Assembly (NCBI GenBank): GCA_021464245.1
Contig: JADCRB010000016.1
Location: 2,787,138 to 2,851,137 of the forward strand
DNA length: 64,000 bases
Direction of reading: 5' to 3'
From: Carallia brachiata
Taxonomy: Eukaryota > Streptophyta > Magnoliopsida > Malpighiales > Rhizophoraceae
The position numbers and the translations under genes are program-made. The notes under the pieces are model-generated. The model saw only the letters and a list, made by a program, of their open reading frames with translations. It ran no database searches and had not been told where the DNA came from. Below, in pieces: positions 32,733-45,650 of the stretch (position 1 is the first letter of the stretch; each line of letters begins with the position of its first letter).

Positions 32733-33359
32733 TGTTGGAAAATTATCAATAAAAATAGATACAAAATTTAGATAAATAAATTAAGAACAAAGTTTACGAT
32801 GTTGAACAATCAATGAAATATATAAATACATATTACTAAATATATAAATAAAATTAAAGAAGAAAAGGATATCATGTCTGAAGCGTGCATAAGCACTGCC
32901 CTTAAGGATAGTTTCCGCCCCCGTAGACAAGTAGTCCCAGTGCAGTAGGTCGCAGCGGCCATCCTCCCAGGATACGACAGACCTTCCCACTAATGTGCAC
33001 TTCAAATAGTGAGGTGACAAAAACAGTTTCATCTCTAAACTAAACCAGCAGCATAAGCCTCTCATGTATAGATAAAGGAGAAAATATTCTCACACTTCTC
33101 ATTGTCACTTGAAAGATGAGGGATGGTCTTTTTATAATAGGTATAATTTTATGTCTCATAAGTAAGAATAAAGTTTTCAATAAATTACAGCGGCTAGTAA
33201 CAGTTAAATATATAATGACAAGTAACGGCTAAATAACGGTCAAATAACGACTAGTTCAACGGCCATAAAACGGTTAGTCCAACAGTCATTTAACGACTAG
33301 TTTGACCAAATCATATACGTGATAATTAGCCTTTTAAAATATAATAATAATTTACAACA
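32733..33359 (-). repeat. LARD LTR, right copy
   Basis: Same length and about 98% identity to 28237-28863; ends TTTACAACA before the second GTTAG. Confidence 0.88.
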
Positions 33360-35359
33360 GTTAGTGGTAGAGATGAGATTTTAATCCCTGAATCTTCCTA
33401 ATGTATACTATAGTAGGATGTTGGGCTCTGTTGCACCCGAGCCTAGCGCCGCATAATTCCCCAGCACTTGTGCACTTAGCTCATATGTGCCAAAAAAAAA
33501 AAAAAAGAAGAAAACAAAGAAAGAAAGCGCCTTTCGCAATTTGTTTTGCTAACTCCGATGCATATATGTATTATTTTTTATCAAAAACTTTCTATTTTTC
33601 ACAATTATTCTCTAAGGAAAGTTTTGAAAAAAAAAATTATATGCCTGATGAATGAGATATTGCGTGAATGAGATGAGCCAACGGTGGGAAGAATATGTGC
33701 TAGTATTTAAAAAAATGAAATTTTCATTTAATTTGATATCTAAATTTTACAATAAATGTCATGTTAGCATGTTATGTTGTCAAAATTTTTACCTACTTGG
33801 GTGTAAGTTAATGGGATCCGTTAGTATCTATACTTAAGTTTTTGATAAAAATAATTTTCAGGAACCAAATTATTACTTTTCAAAAATGGTGTTATAAGAA
33901 CGCAGATAGTTCAGGATTTATTTGGATATTAGCTATTTATTTTTTCAACGTCAATGTGCCTACTACCAAAGACTTTAAACAGTAAACGTTAACAAAGAAA
34001 AGTAAACGTTAACAATGGTCATGAAAAGGCCCAACGGAGAATCCTCGTCCCATAATTGAAGCATCTAGGTAAAAAGGTCTTTGAAAGCTGTGGTGGGATT
34101 TTCTAGTTCACTAGAAAGATGCAAATCTTGTGACCATTACTTACGTTGAATTCAATTATTATTGGGTCACAATCAACGATAAATCAGAGTAAACAGTCTA
34201 ATTCCTCTTTTCTAACTGTGAAAAATTTTAGGATGTTTTTCGGTAATTTCTTCTTCCACTTTTTCCTTTTTATTTTTTTTTAGGGTAAATCTCCTAAAAA
34301 ATCCATGAATTTTTCAAGGTTTTTTTTATATCTATTATGATCTTTTACTTTATATCATGAATTCTTTAGTTGGTTTTAAATCTATTATCTCGTCATTCCA
34401 AATATAATAACAAATTTTGTACCCAAATCTAAGATACCAACTTCAAACTTTCCAAAAAAAATAAAAAACTTTTGATTTTTGAATTGAAAATAGAGATTTA
34501 AAGTTGGAATTTTGAAAATGAAAATGAAATCTGTTATTTTAGAATGACAACATGACAGATTTGCAACCGATTAAAGAGTTTGTGATGTATTTAAAAAAAA
34601 TAAAAGTTCACAATAAATTTGTAAAAAACCAAAAAGTTTATGGTTTTTTATCAGATTAACCTGTTTTTTTTTTTCTAAGAAAACCAATTTTTAATAGGAA
34701 AAAACCTTTTCATTTCATAAGAGTTACTTCAAAAATAATAACAAAAAGATATGAACCGTTAAATAGATGAATTTATGAAACAAAAAACAAATAAACAGTC
34801 AGACGCTGCTAAATCGAACAGCATTGCTAATTATTGTATAAGCATGCAGTCTTACTCTTTGCATCGAAGGCAGACCTTGAAATCAAACTACTTAAAAAAG
34901 AGCTCTGTCGTCGTTGAATTTGCTAGTTTTGGTTGTTAAATCCCAATCAAACAAGCCCCCGCCACCCCCTAGTTGGGTACAAAATGTGAGTTTCTTAACT
35001 ACAATTTTTATTTTTCAGCCACCAAACATTGTAGTCTAATGATAAAGAGGTTATTCGTCTAGTAGGCCAAAAGCTTTGGTTTAATGTTCCGTATAAGCAT
35101 ACATATGTTTTGATAAAATTGTTCCTGTGTTTAGTGCTATTTTCTCCAGCGAAACTGTAATATACTCCCTTTTTTTGGCCATTTATTATGACAAAAAAAA
35201 AACTTTCTTTTTTCAGCGCCGATACGCCCACCATCAAAGATTTCAACTATAAGTATATGTCACGCCTTACCATTGTCGGGTCCAATCGAGAACCTCTTCC
35301 CATAAATATGGCCTTAACAATATCGTCTAGTTTCGGGCGTTATTTAGGCCAAACATTAA

Positions 35360-36371
35360 GGGTGCGTTTGGTATATAAATTGGATAGTGCGGTATAAGAT
35401 AGTTTAGACTAATATAGTATATGATAAATTAGATTATTAGCTTATATTATATTTGGATGTTAATAAATAATATAGAATAGTTATCCCATTTAATGTTTGG
35501 ATGATATGAGATAGAATAGTATAGTATATCAAAATTACTTTTTTACCCTTAAAGATACTTGATTTACATTTACTATTAATTTTAATATTTTTATTAAAAA
35601 TAATTAAAATTAAGTAATGAAATTAATATTTATTTTACATGTTATTATACATTATATTGTTTATAATTTTTTATTTTTGTATAAAAATATTTTTTAAAAT
35701 TAATCATTAATTTTATTTATACAAATAAATTTTAAAATATCTAAAAAAGAAATTAATATTTTTTTAATTTTTTGAGGAAATATTAAATAAATTTAAGGAG
35801 ATAAATTTTCAAATTTATATGAAAAAAAATGAAAGAATGAGCACGAGAGAGAGAGAGAGAGAGGAGAGAGAAAGGAAGGCAGGAAAGAGGAGGGAGGGGA
35901 GAGAAAGGGAAGAGAGAGAGATGAGGAGTGAGAGAGAGAAGAGGGAGGAGAGAGAAAGGAAAGAGAGAGAGAGACGAGGAGTGAGAGAGAGGAGAGAGGA
36001 GAAAGAAAGGAAAGAGGGAGGAGAGAGAAAGGAAAGACAGAGAAGAGGAATGAGAGAGAGAAGGGAAGAGAGAGAAGACGAGAGAAAAATGAATTTTTTA
36101 AATTTTATGTTAATATTTTAAAAAATATTTAAAATTTATTTTAATTAAAAGATATTTTAATAAATATATAATTTATTAACGCTAGTCCATGATGTGGGAT
36201 AGATTAGCCCATGTGAGTTAGAAGGATAGTATTATCTCATATTCATAAGATAGTAAGTCCACACTAGCCTATCTTATACATATTTTATTAACCAACCAAA
36301 CATAAACTAAAGTGAGATAGTTAGCCACTGGCCTATCCTATCATATCTTATCTCATAAAACAAACGCACCG
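35360..36371. mobile_element. Tourist-like MITE, about 1 kb, with empty-site evidence
   Basis: Terminal repeats GGGTGCGTTTGGTAT (left) and CGGTGCGTTTGTTTTAT (reverse of right) flanked by TAA (35357-35359, 36372-36374). The paralogous unit at 40040 reads straight through this site (AAACATTAAGTCC), giving a natural pre-insertion reference. The interior includes a GA-rich tract at 35838-36090. Confidence 0.8.
35838..36090 (+). repeat. GA-rich purine microsatellite inside the MITE
   Basis: Near-continuous GAGAGAGA/GGAAAGAG on the plus strand, producing an artificial Arg/Glu-rich 100-codon frame with no biological support. Confidence 0.85.
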
Positions 36372-37146
36372 TAAGTCGTTGTGATTTGAAGGCTTGGAAG
36401 ACAAAATTTGACTTGAAATTTTTTAATATTACGATTTTGATATTTAAAAGTTTGACCTAATTGAATTTGCATCTCAATTGAACAAATTTTGTACAGTTTG
36501 CAATCTAAACTTGTACCTAACTTTATAAACCAAAAGTGAAAAAAAAACAAATCATCTTATTTCAAAATCTTACTTCATGTTGAATTAGGCTCACCTCTAT
36601 GAAAACTCTAATCGAGTAATGGTTATTGAGTATAGATATATTATTGGCATTGTGTTATCTCTCTCTCTCTTCTTCTTTGTCTCTCTCCAGTTAAGGATCA
36701 ATAGAGTTAAAACTCTTCAAATATTTTCAATGTAATTATTAATTTTTTTTGTTATTTCTATTGTTTATCATCTTAACTTAATTTCTAGTCTTTTTATTTT
36801 TGTTATTCATTCATTGAAAAAGTACTTATTTGTTTTTTGTTGTTATTATAATGGTTCAGATTTCTAGCAATAGCGACCGTTTTCATTTTAGCTATTCTTT
36901 CTAGTAGCATGCAAAATTAATATATCCTAATATTTGTGAATATTTAAAATTTAAAAATTCTTTTTCAAGCCGGGAGGTCGTGAATATTTTATGAATATTT
37001 AAAATTTTTTTCATTCTTTCTAGTACTCCATTTTTTTTTTTTTTTAAATTCAATGTGTCCACTACAAAAGACTATAAACAATAAAGAAAAGTAAACATTA
37101 ACATGGTCATGCAAAGGTCCAACGGAGAATCTTCGTCCCATAATGA

Positions 37147-37373
37147 TATGGGTAAGTGACTGGGAGGTTTCAGCTATAAAATTGGAGTCTGTTTTGCACT
37201 TGTGGCTGAGCTTTGGGCCATACTTCATGGTTTGACTCTTGCAATGGACCAGGGGTATCGAAAATTGGACCTAGAAGCTGATTCTAAATTGGCTATTGAT
37301 CTTATCGCGGGCTTATTTCCCTTAACTCATTCTTGTGGCTATCTGACAGAGAAATGTCGAGCACTCGCTTGAG
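37147..37373 (+). pseudogene. LINE-type RNase H (RVT_3) fragment
   Basis: Frame containing LGGFSYKIG, AELWAILHGLTLAMDQGY and LDLEADSKLAIDLI, with the RVT_3 RNase H pattern carried by plant LINEs (catalytic E in AELWAI and D in EADS). The N-terminal Asp-bearing strand is missing and a TGA ends it after CRALA. It abuts a partial copy of repeat unit A on its left. Confidence 0.75.
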
Positions 37374-38249
37374 CATTAGCTCAAGGTCATCGGTTTTGTT
37401 GTTTAAGAGTATAATTAAGAGTTCAATTCTTATCACATTGCTTCTTTTTTTTCCTTATATAAAATAAATACTAATCGTTGAGAGTTCGACTCCTGCCGCC
37501 GCGCCCTCCCTCTTTCCAACAAGTCAACCTTTTGTAAATATTAGCAATAAAAGGTTCCCAAACTGTGGTAGATTTATGTATGCTTGAGGATGGGCACGAA
37601 AAAATTAAAATAGGTATACTTTATACTAATTTTAGCCTATTGTCCCTTATCAATTGTATTTACTAGAAAAAAAGTGGTATGAGAAAATTTAAATTTATAT
37701 TATTACTTAACTAAAATTTATATTTTTCTCTCACTAAATTATGTATTTCATATATCACTCTCACTCTTTGTATTTTTTTCAACTAAAAAGCCACAATGTA
37801 TATTAAAATAATATTATTTTATTGTGTAAGTTACTATTTATTAATAAAATAATGTTATTTTACTATTTATATTATTATTTATAATAAAAAAGTTTAAAAA
37901 ATAAATGTTTAATATTTATTTTTCCCCTCTCACTCCAATTTCTAGATCCGCCACTATTTCCCGATAAATTTCTTCTGCGGATTGGCACTCAAAGGAAGAC
38001 TAAGATACTTAATCGGAAGAGATTCCACTTTAATTCTAAAGTTATAGGCAACTGAAGTTAGCCATTGAGAGCCTATGTTTAGCCAATCTACTGTGATATA
38101 CTCTCTTATTTTTCTTTTTTTTAATGAAAAAAAAAAACTCATTTTTAACGCCAACACGCCCACCATCAGAGAATTTCAACCATCAATATATGACACGCCT
38201 TACCATTATCGAGACCAAAAATTTATATGCGTATTAAACTTTTTTTTAT
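37374..38249. other. Intergenic with a partial repeat-unit copy
   Basis: 37950-38230 matches part of unit A/B (ATGACACGCCTTACCATTATCG). 37380-37520 has two decayed tRNA-B-box-like words (GAGTTCGACTCC, GAGTTCAATTC) but no boundaries that would justify calling a SINE. No gene. Confidence 0.5.
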
Positions 38250-40508
38250 TTTTTTTATTTTGACGTGAATGTGCCCACTATCAAAGACTTTAAACAATAA
38301 AGAAAAGTAAACATTAACATAATCATGCAAAGGTCCAACGGAGAATCCTCGTTCCATAATTGAGGCTTCTCTATAAAAAGTCTTTGAAAGCTGTCGTGGG
38401 ATTTTCTAGTTCACTAAAAATATGCAGATCTTGTTGCCATTCCTTGCATTCCATGCTTTGAAACTTTCTTTGTTTTTTTTTCTTCTGTTTTTTTTTTTTT
38501 TTTGAATTGGATGTTGAAATTATTATTAGGTCACAACCAACAGTAAATCAGTAATTGATTATTGGTTATCCTTTTATAATTGCATTATTATCAATGACTA
38601 TGCAAAGAGCACTCCTACGTAACAATGCATAAAGGATAATATGAGAGCAAAAAAAAGGCAGCAAAGTAATTAAATTTACATTTTGTTTTATTTATTTGCG
38701 GGACAAAATAAAAATTGATTGTTGCTAACATGTTCCTTTCTAAATGTTGCTATTGAATTTTTGTTTCCTTTTCAAAATGAACAATTAATGTCAATAACAT
38801 CCCTCTCATGAAGAGAAGCTGCTGTTCCCATAGTATTTTTAAAAATAAACACTAAGTTTTTGATGGTTTGACAAAAAAAGAAACTTCTAAATATTGCCGG
38901 CCGTTTGATTTCCAAAGAATTTCGAAACAAATTAAATTGTGAATGGATATTAAAATGGGTCTTATTTTTAATGTGCAAATAAAGGAATTGAAGACTTCAA
39001 TTATGAACTAGTCCCCGAACTTAGTGATTGTTTTGATCTGATTGCTATAATTTATGGTGTTATGTTCTCGTTACCGTACTTATTTCTTTAAATTTTCAAT
39101 GCAGCACTTAGTGACTTTCTTTTGTTAAATCCAATGGATATGTAGTATTCTTGACCAAAACTATTTATTTTCAAAATCCTTCTTTTACCCAAAAAAGAAA
39201 AGAGATTTGAAGGGGAAAAAAAAACATACAGCAAATGAGAGTAAAGAGTCTAATTCATCTATTCTAACTCTGAAAAATTTTAGGATGTCTTTTGGCGATT
39301 CCTTGTTCCATTTCTTCTTAAAAAATTTTTGATTCACAAGAGTAACTTTGAAATAGTAACAATTAGATATGAGCCGTAAATAGTTGAATTTATAATATTC
39401 AAACAATAGAATAATTTTCAGATACTATTGAATAAAATTATATTGCTATTTAATTGTATTCATATAATCTTTGTAATATAAAATCACAAAGTCACGTCTT
39501 GGAATTGGACTACTTCAAAAGGGGCATCTCTATCTTTGTTGAATTTGCTAGTTTTAGGTCCCAAATCCCAATCAATCAAGCCCCCGCCACCCCCTAGTTG
39601 GGTATGAGATGCGAGTTTCTTAAATACTTTTTTTTTTTAAGCTACCGAAATTTACAGTCATTCGTTGTTAGTCAAAAAACTTAGGTTTATGTTTCGTGCT
39701 AGGCATTCAGTGAAGTTAAACTTTCGCTTATAAAATTTGTTCCTCTGATGAATTCTATTCTCTTCAGTGACACTGTGATATACTCCCCAATTTCTTTTTC
39801 TTTTGTTTATGAAAAAAAAAAAAGAACTTTCACCCACATCAAAGAATTTCAACCAAAACCTTTCTTTTTCCTTTTTTTTTTTTGGTAAACAAAAAACTTT
39901 CTTTTGCCAGTGCAAGCCCACATCAAAGAATTTCAACTATCAATGTATGACGCGTCTTACCATTGTTGGGACCAATAGAGAACCTCTTCCCATAACGACC
40001 TTAACAATATCGTCTTGTTGCGGGAATTATTTAAGCCAAACATTAAGTCCTTTGATTTGAAGGCTTGAAAGCTGAAATTTGACATGAAATTTTCGAAAAT
40101 TACGGTTTTGATATTGGAAAATTTGACTTAACTGAGAGTTTGCAACTCAATTGATCAAATTTTGTACAATTTTGCAATCTAAACTTGCAACTAACCCTAT
40201 AAACCAAAAAAAAAAAAAAAAAAGGAAAAAAAAACCAAATCTTTGTTATTTTGGAATCAAACTTGATGTTGAATTATTCTCGACCTACTCAAACAATGTT
40301 TATTGAGTATAGATCTATTATTGACATTGTGTTATTTCTCTCCTCTTCTTTGTCTCTCTCTAGTTAAGGATCAATAGAGTTAAAACCCTTCAAATATTTT
40401 CAATGTAATTTTTAAATTTTTTTATGTTTTCCATTGTTTATCATCTTAACTTAATTTCTAGTTTTTTTTTATTTTTATTTTTGTTAGTGATTTAATTGAA
40501 AAGCATTT
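38250..40508. repeat. Diverged repeat unit, copy B (interrupted by the Tat element)
   Basis: Carries the same ordered words as copy A, but without the MITE at 40040. It is split near 40508 by the Tat element; its continuation (GGTTTTCATTTTATTTATTCTTTC, compare 36880) resumes at 50237. No coding frames. Confidence 0.65.
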
Positions 40509-41332
40509 TGTAAATGCGTTTTTTTAGTTTTTTTTTTTTTTAAAAGAAGAAATAGTCGATGCCAAATGGTCGGCGTTGCCAAATTCAAAATTGGCAACGC
40601 CGACCCAAAGAAAAAGAAAAAAAAAAAGATTCTTTTCCCATATGATGTTTACATGGGAAAGGAGTCTTATAAATAGACCCTCACTTCTCAGTTCAAAATA
40701 TATTCAGTAAATCTGTAAACAAAAAAATACAGAGAATTTGAGAGAAAAAGAAAATTTTGAAAATCTCTCAAAAAAATTTCTCCTTTTTTTACATGTTTTA
40801 TTTTGCAGTATACTCTACTAACTCCTTTTTGAGAGATATTTCAGGTGTAAACCCTAAAAAATTTGTTGTTTCCATTTCTAAATTTATTTTTGGGTTTATA
40901 TTCTCCAATCGCTATAAATTTGAAATTATGAGAATATAGATCTAAAAATATCAAATTATTACAAAACCAGCTGGGATCAAGCCTCATACGGCCCTCAGTA
41001 AAGTCCAGGCAACTCATCCGAAAACAAGTCCCTTCGACCCTCGGTGAAATTAAGTCAGATCGGTTCAGATTAGGTCTCTGCGGTACTTAAACGTAGCTCA
41101 GACGTCTACCTCAGATCCAGTTTCAGTCTACCCAGTTCAAGAAAAAGCTGTGGAATTTATTGCTGTCAAGATCAAACTCGAGCAGCCATTGACAGAGTTA
41201 CGAAGGAACACTAATCGGAGGATCTACGAAGATGGACCCCACGTAAATTTTCTTTTATTTTAAATTTTTATTTGTAATTTATTTTTATATTTTCGAGTCT
41301 AACTGTTACAGCCTCGAAATTTACCCGTTACA
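40509..41332 (+). repeat. 5' LTR of Tat element 1
   Basis: Starts TGTAAATGCG, ends CCCGTTACA. TATA box TATAAATAG at 40668-40676. A perfect inverted repeat with 15-bp arms (40568-40582 / 40591-40605, loop ATTCAAAA) lies about 65 bp upstream, followed by a second smaller one (TTTCCCAT ... ATGGGAAA, about 40636-40660). Confidence 0.9.
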
Positions 41333-41573
41333 AATTTTTTTATGCTCGGCGGGGCCTCCTCACCTCCTATCTCAAGTTCCTTTAAAAAAAAAAAGTAAAA
41401 AGAAGCTGCGAAAAAAAAAAAAAAAAAAAAAAAAAAGGCAAAAAAGAAAAGAGCCAAGAAAAAAAAAAAAAAAAGAAAAAAAAGAAAAAGAAAAAGGGAA
41501 AAAGACAAAATAAAGAAAAGACAAAAAAAAGTAAAAAAGTAAAAGAAAAATTAAAAGGTATCCATCACATTCA
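41333..41573 (+). other. Primer-site region and A-rich leader of Tat element 1
   Basis: Just inside the LTR, TTTATGCTCGGCGGGGCC corresponds to TTTGGCACGCTCGGTGGGAC in element 2 and marks the primer site; the tRNA is not assigned. 41383-41560 is almost pure A/G. Confidence 0.65.
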
Positions 41574-44102
41574 ATGGTACCGAAAAGGAGTACAACTGCT
41601 GCCACAAAAAAGAAGGCAGCTGCTCCACTGCCTGCATCAACTACCCTACCTGGGTACGTAGGCCTAGAAACCCATAGACGAACACGATTTCTCGCTGTCC
41701 AAACTCGACAAAACATTGAAACGGAGAGTCCACAGCTCGCACAGCAACAGGATCTCTCCCCTGATTTTCTTGGCTCATGGAGGAGTAGATCACCTACCCC
41801 GATTGAAGCCAGGGGCAACGCGACGAAGCCTACTCAACAGAATCCAACATATTATGTAGAGATCCACATAGAAGAATTAGAGGAATCCTCTACTCCAGTC
41901 TTTCGTGGAGCCTCATCTGTTGTCGTCATGAAGACCAACACAACCAGCACAGAGGAAAGGATTTCAGAATTAGAGAACAAGATTTTGCATCTGATCAGAG
42001 TTGTAGAGGAAAAAGATCAACAGATCGCCGCTCTTAAAGGAAAAGGCTCGATCCAAATTGATCCCGAAATCCGCGATAAGCAACCATATCCACCCGGTTT
42101 CACTCTAGAAGCCTTACCAGCCAACGTCTTCACTGCAGAAAAGCAACTAGGTAGTTCTACACAGCTGCCACCCTCAAATTCTGTATCTTCGCTCTCTGTT
42201 CAACAATTGCAGGAAATAATAGTTAGTACGATCCGCCTGCAACAAGCTACATCCTTCAAAGGATCACAGATGTACGTCAAACCGTACACCAGACGAATCG
42301 AAAGTCTCAACATGCCTTTGGACTACCAGCCGCCCAAATTTCAACAATTCGACGGACGAGGCGATCCCAAACCGCACATCGCCCACTTCGTTGAAACCTG
42401 CAACAACGCATGGACTTACGGAGATCTCTTGGTGAAGCAGTTTGTTCGTTCACTCAGGAAGACCGCTTTCACCTTGTTCATAAATCTTGAACCAGGATCG
42501 ATCGACAGTTGGGAACAGCTACAATGAGAGTTCCTCAACAGATTTTTCAGCATTCGAAAGACGGTAAGTATGATGGAACTTATCAACACCAAACAAAGGA
42601 AATGAGAGCCTGTTGTCGAATATATCAACAGATGGCGTGCCCTCAGCTTGGACTGCAAAGATCAACTGACAAAGACTTCTACCGTAGAGATGTGCATCCA
42701 GGGAATGCATTGGGAGCTGTTATACATCCTGCAGGGTATCAAACCCCGAACCTTCGAAGAACTGGCGACCTGCACACATGATATGGAGATAAGCATCCAG
42801 ACTTCTGGGGGTATAGTTCCCATCTAGTTGGACCAGCAAGGAGGCAGAAGGGAGATTAAGAAACCCAACAGTTCAAAAAAAGGAAAAGAAGTGATGACTG
42901 TTAAAGCCACACCAGTAAAAGTGGGAGCCAAAGTTAAGGTAAATCCTCCGACCCAAATAACTCAGCCAAAACAATCAGAAAGGCGGAAGGTGACATTGCG
43001 AGAGTTAGAGCAGAAGCGGTATCTATTCCCCAACTCAAACGTCTCTGACATTCTTGAACAACTTTTGGAGGTGAAGCTGATCGAACTCCCAGAGTGCAAG
43101 CGGCTTAATAAAAAGGATCAAGTCAGCGATCTAAGAATCTGCAAATATCACCGCATAGTAAGTCATCCAACCGAGAAGTGTTTCGTCCTGAAAGAGCTAA
43201 TCATGAAGCTCAAAAGCCAGAATAAAATCATTTTGGACCAAGAAGGCGTAACCTCAGCAAACCAGACCACCATCACTTCAAAACCATCAGAAGGGGTGAC
43301 ACACCGTAAGGAGGAGCCGCTCGACAACAAAAAGTCGACAATAAAGAAGGTATATGAAGCTCTCCAAACCCTTCTCGCTAACCTTCAGCTGTTTGCAACT
43401 TTGCAATCAACAGAAGTATGGCAAAACCAAGTCAGCAACACTCTTCATAACTCAGCTGGATCTCTTCTATTGAGTAATTCCAACTTGACAGAGCATCAGA
43501 CGACCCAAAATCACGTCGGATGTTACTCCGCTATCTCATTTTCAGATGAGGATCTCCTGCTGGAGTCCAAATCCCATAATCGACCGCTATATGTATTAGG
43601 CTATATGAGAGAACAGAAGGTCCGACGTATTCTAATTTACGATGGCTCGACAATCAATATTATCCCAAAATCCACCATAAAGGAGTTCGGCATTGGCATT
43701 GATGAGTTATCAGACAGCCGCTTGATGATTCATAGCTTTAATCAAAGAGGACAGAAAGTAATTGGGATGATTCGCCTGGAGCTAACTATCGGTAGTCTCA
43801 CTTCTAGCACTCTATTTCATATGATCGATGCACGTACCATGTATAAGATGTTGCTAGGATGACCGTGGATTCATGGAAATAGAGTTGTGCTCTCAAGCCT
43901 GCATCAGTGCTTCAAGTACTACAATGGTGGCATTCTAAAGGTCAATGCTGACTTAAAGCCGTTTGATGATGCTGAATCACATTTAGCGGATGCAGTCTTC
44001 TACACCGACACAGACAATCCGGAGATCATTCCATTAAAAGCTACTTGGACTGGGGGCATCCACAAAAAGGGAAAAGCTATCGAAGAATCTACCAATGCTT
44101 AA
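41574..44102 (+). pseudogene. Gag-protease of Tat element 1, broken
   Basis: ATG at 41574 (MVPKRSTTAATKKKA). One frame runs to TAA 44100-44102 but is cut by TGA 42525, TGA about 42603, TAG about 42825 and TGA 43860. Gag has a coiled-coil ERISELENKILHLIRVVEEK near residue 125, the capsid-like PKFQQFDGRGDPKPHIAHFVE, and a CHHC knuckle variant (CKYHRIVSHPTEKC). Protease shows ILIYDGSTINIIP, the DGS variant of the active site, and ends TLFHMIDARTMYKMLLG. Intact family members would make particle protein and maturation protease from this region. Confidence 0.88.
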
Positions 44103-44890
44103 CCCCATGCTCTGACAAATGGAAAGCTGTCATAGCTTGCTAAACTTCGTCCGAAGGATGTTGCATCTTCAAGCACCACTCCAGTCCTATGCTATGTACC
44201 GAAGTCACGTCGCCCAGAAGGTCAACCCCCTTTCTTTTATTGTATTGATCTTAAATAGGAGCAAGGACATAACCAACCCAAAACAAAAGAATTGCACGAC
44301 TTGAAGGAGACTTACACTCTGCTTATACCAAAGATTGAGTCGGTTTTGTCTTCAAAACCATTAAAAGGCTTCGTCAGACCATACACAGGAGCAGTCGAAA
44401 GCGATTCACTTCCAGAAAGAAGAACACACAAAAGGATTCGATCCTAATGCATACAAGCTCTTGACCAAGACAGGTTAAGACTTCTCAAACCTGAGCACAA
44501 TGGGTACGCTGCCGTCCACACATGACGCCGCTTCTCAATCATCACTGTCCCGACCTGTCTTAGGCTATTAGGAGAAGTCACCTATGTGAATCACGCTAAA
44601 GAGCCGAAACCGAGCAACTGATGCACGTGCCATCACCACTACCACCAAACAAGATAGGCTTATCCATTCAAACAAAGAAGATGAAGTCAAGGGCTCTACA
44701 TTTCATGTCACAATTAGCGAGGAGGCTGAGTCTGACTCATCAGACGGTGAAGTAAAGGAGGCTCCCCTGAAACTTGAAGATGGTTGTCAAGCAACTGTTG
44801 ATGAACTCAAGGAGGTCAATCTTGGCTCTCCGGAAGATCCCCGACCTACATTTGTAACTGCTTTACTTACTGCAGAAGAAGAACAAGAAT
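44103..44890 (+). pseudogene. Pol linker of Tat element 1, decayed
   Basis: Fragments of the protease-RT linker in mixed frames, ending with ISEEAESDSSDGEVKEAP and FVTALLTAEEEQEYVQVL shortly before reverse transcriptase. No catalytic domain; aligned to 60250-61000 of element 2. Confidence 0.6.
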
Positions 44891-45650
44891 ATGTTCAGGT
44901 ATTAAGTAAATACATGGACGTGTTCGCATGGAGTTACAAAGAAATGTTTGGACTTGACCCAAAAATTGTGGTGCATCGTCTAGCAGTAAAGAAGGGTGTT
45001 CGTTCTGTCAAGCAGTCACAACGACGGTTCCGCCCGGAACTTATTCCACAAATCGAGGAGGAGGTTAACAAGCTGATTAATGCTGGCTTCATCTGAGAGG
45101 TCACCTACCCAACGTGGATTGCCAACATAGTCCCGGTAAGAAAAAAGAATGGATAGTTAAGGGTATGTGTTGATTTTAAAGATCTTAACAGAGCCTATCC
45201 GAAAGATGACTTTCCATTGCCCATAACAAAGATCATAGTCGATGCAACAACGGGTCACAAAGCATTGTCCTTCATAGATGATTCTTCAGGCTATAACCAA
45301 ATCAGAATGGCACCCGAAGATGAGGAGTTGACAGCATTCCGTACCCCAAAAGGTATATACTGTTACAAAGTAATGCCGTTTAGATTAAAAAATGCTGGCG
45401 CCACTTATCAACGTGCTATCCAAAAAAATTTTGATGACATGTTGCACAAGATTGTAGAATGTTATGTTGATGACTTAGTAGTAAAGACTAAGGAGTGCAA
45501 AGACCATCTCGAGGATCTCAAAACGGTATTTGGAAGACTTCGCAAACATCAACTCAAAATGAATCCTCTCAAGTGCGCATTCGGTGTCACATCAGGCAAG
45601 TTTCTTGGGTTCGTGTTGCTTTATCGTGGAATCGAAGTTGATTAATAAAA
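44891..45650 (+). pseudogene. Reverse transcriptase of Tat element 1, broken
   Basis: MDVFAWSYKEM, KKGVRSVKQSQRRFRPEL, IANIVPVRKKNG, SSGYNQIRMAPEDEELTAF, and the catalytic YVDD (CYVDDLVVKT). In-frame stops at about 45094 (TGA) and 45157 (TAG), and a TAATAA at about 45643, inactivate it. YVDD and the Tat-specific wording match element 2. Confidence 0.9.

Larger units (their letters stand above)
28237..33359 (-). mobile_element. LARD (large non-coding LTR element), 5123 bp
   Basis: Two 627-bp LTRs (28237-28863, 32733-33359) with TGTTG...CAACA ends differ at about 13 positions (roughly 98% identical). The target duplication GTTAG flanks the element (28232-28236 and 33360-33364). The 3.87-kb interior shows no gag or pol domain, which defines a LARD dependent on another element's proteins. 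Minus orientation is inferred from a minus-strand TATA box in the LTRs and a polypurine-like AGCGAGGGAT next to 28863. No TGG-type primer site is clear at the other LTR. Confidence 0.85.
33484..37145. repeat. Diverged repeat unit, copy A (with MITE insertion)
   Basis: Shares ordered segments with copies at 38250-40508/50233-50400 and 52774-54120: the post-poly(A) TATATGCCTGATGAA word, GACTTTAAACAGTAAA, CCAACGGAGAATCCTCGTCCC, TTTTCTAGTTCACTAGAAAG, AAGCCCCCGCCACCCCCTAG, CGAGAACCTCTTCCC, and AAGGATCAATAGAGTTAAAA. It begins after an A-run that looks like a LINE 3' end. No coding. The CAACGGAGAATC segment recurs at 37100-37145. Confidence 0.7.

Noticed and set aside
35819..36121. 100-codon Arg/Glu-rich frame
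   Set aside because: Produced by a GA microsatellite inside a MITE; composition alone explains it.
37380..37520. Possible tRNA-derived SINE
   Set aside because: B-box-like words are present, but no convincing A box spacing, poly(A) or target duplication.
41372..41818. 148-codon minus frame at the start of Tat element 1
   Set aside because: Shadow of gag plus an A-rich leader read as poly-Phe on the other strand.
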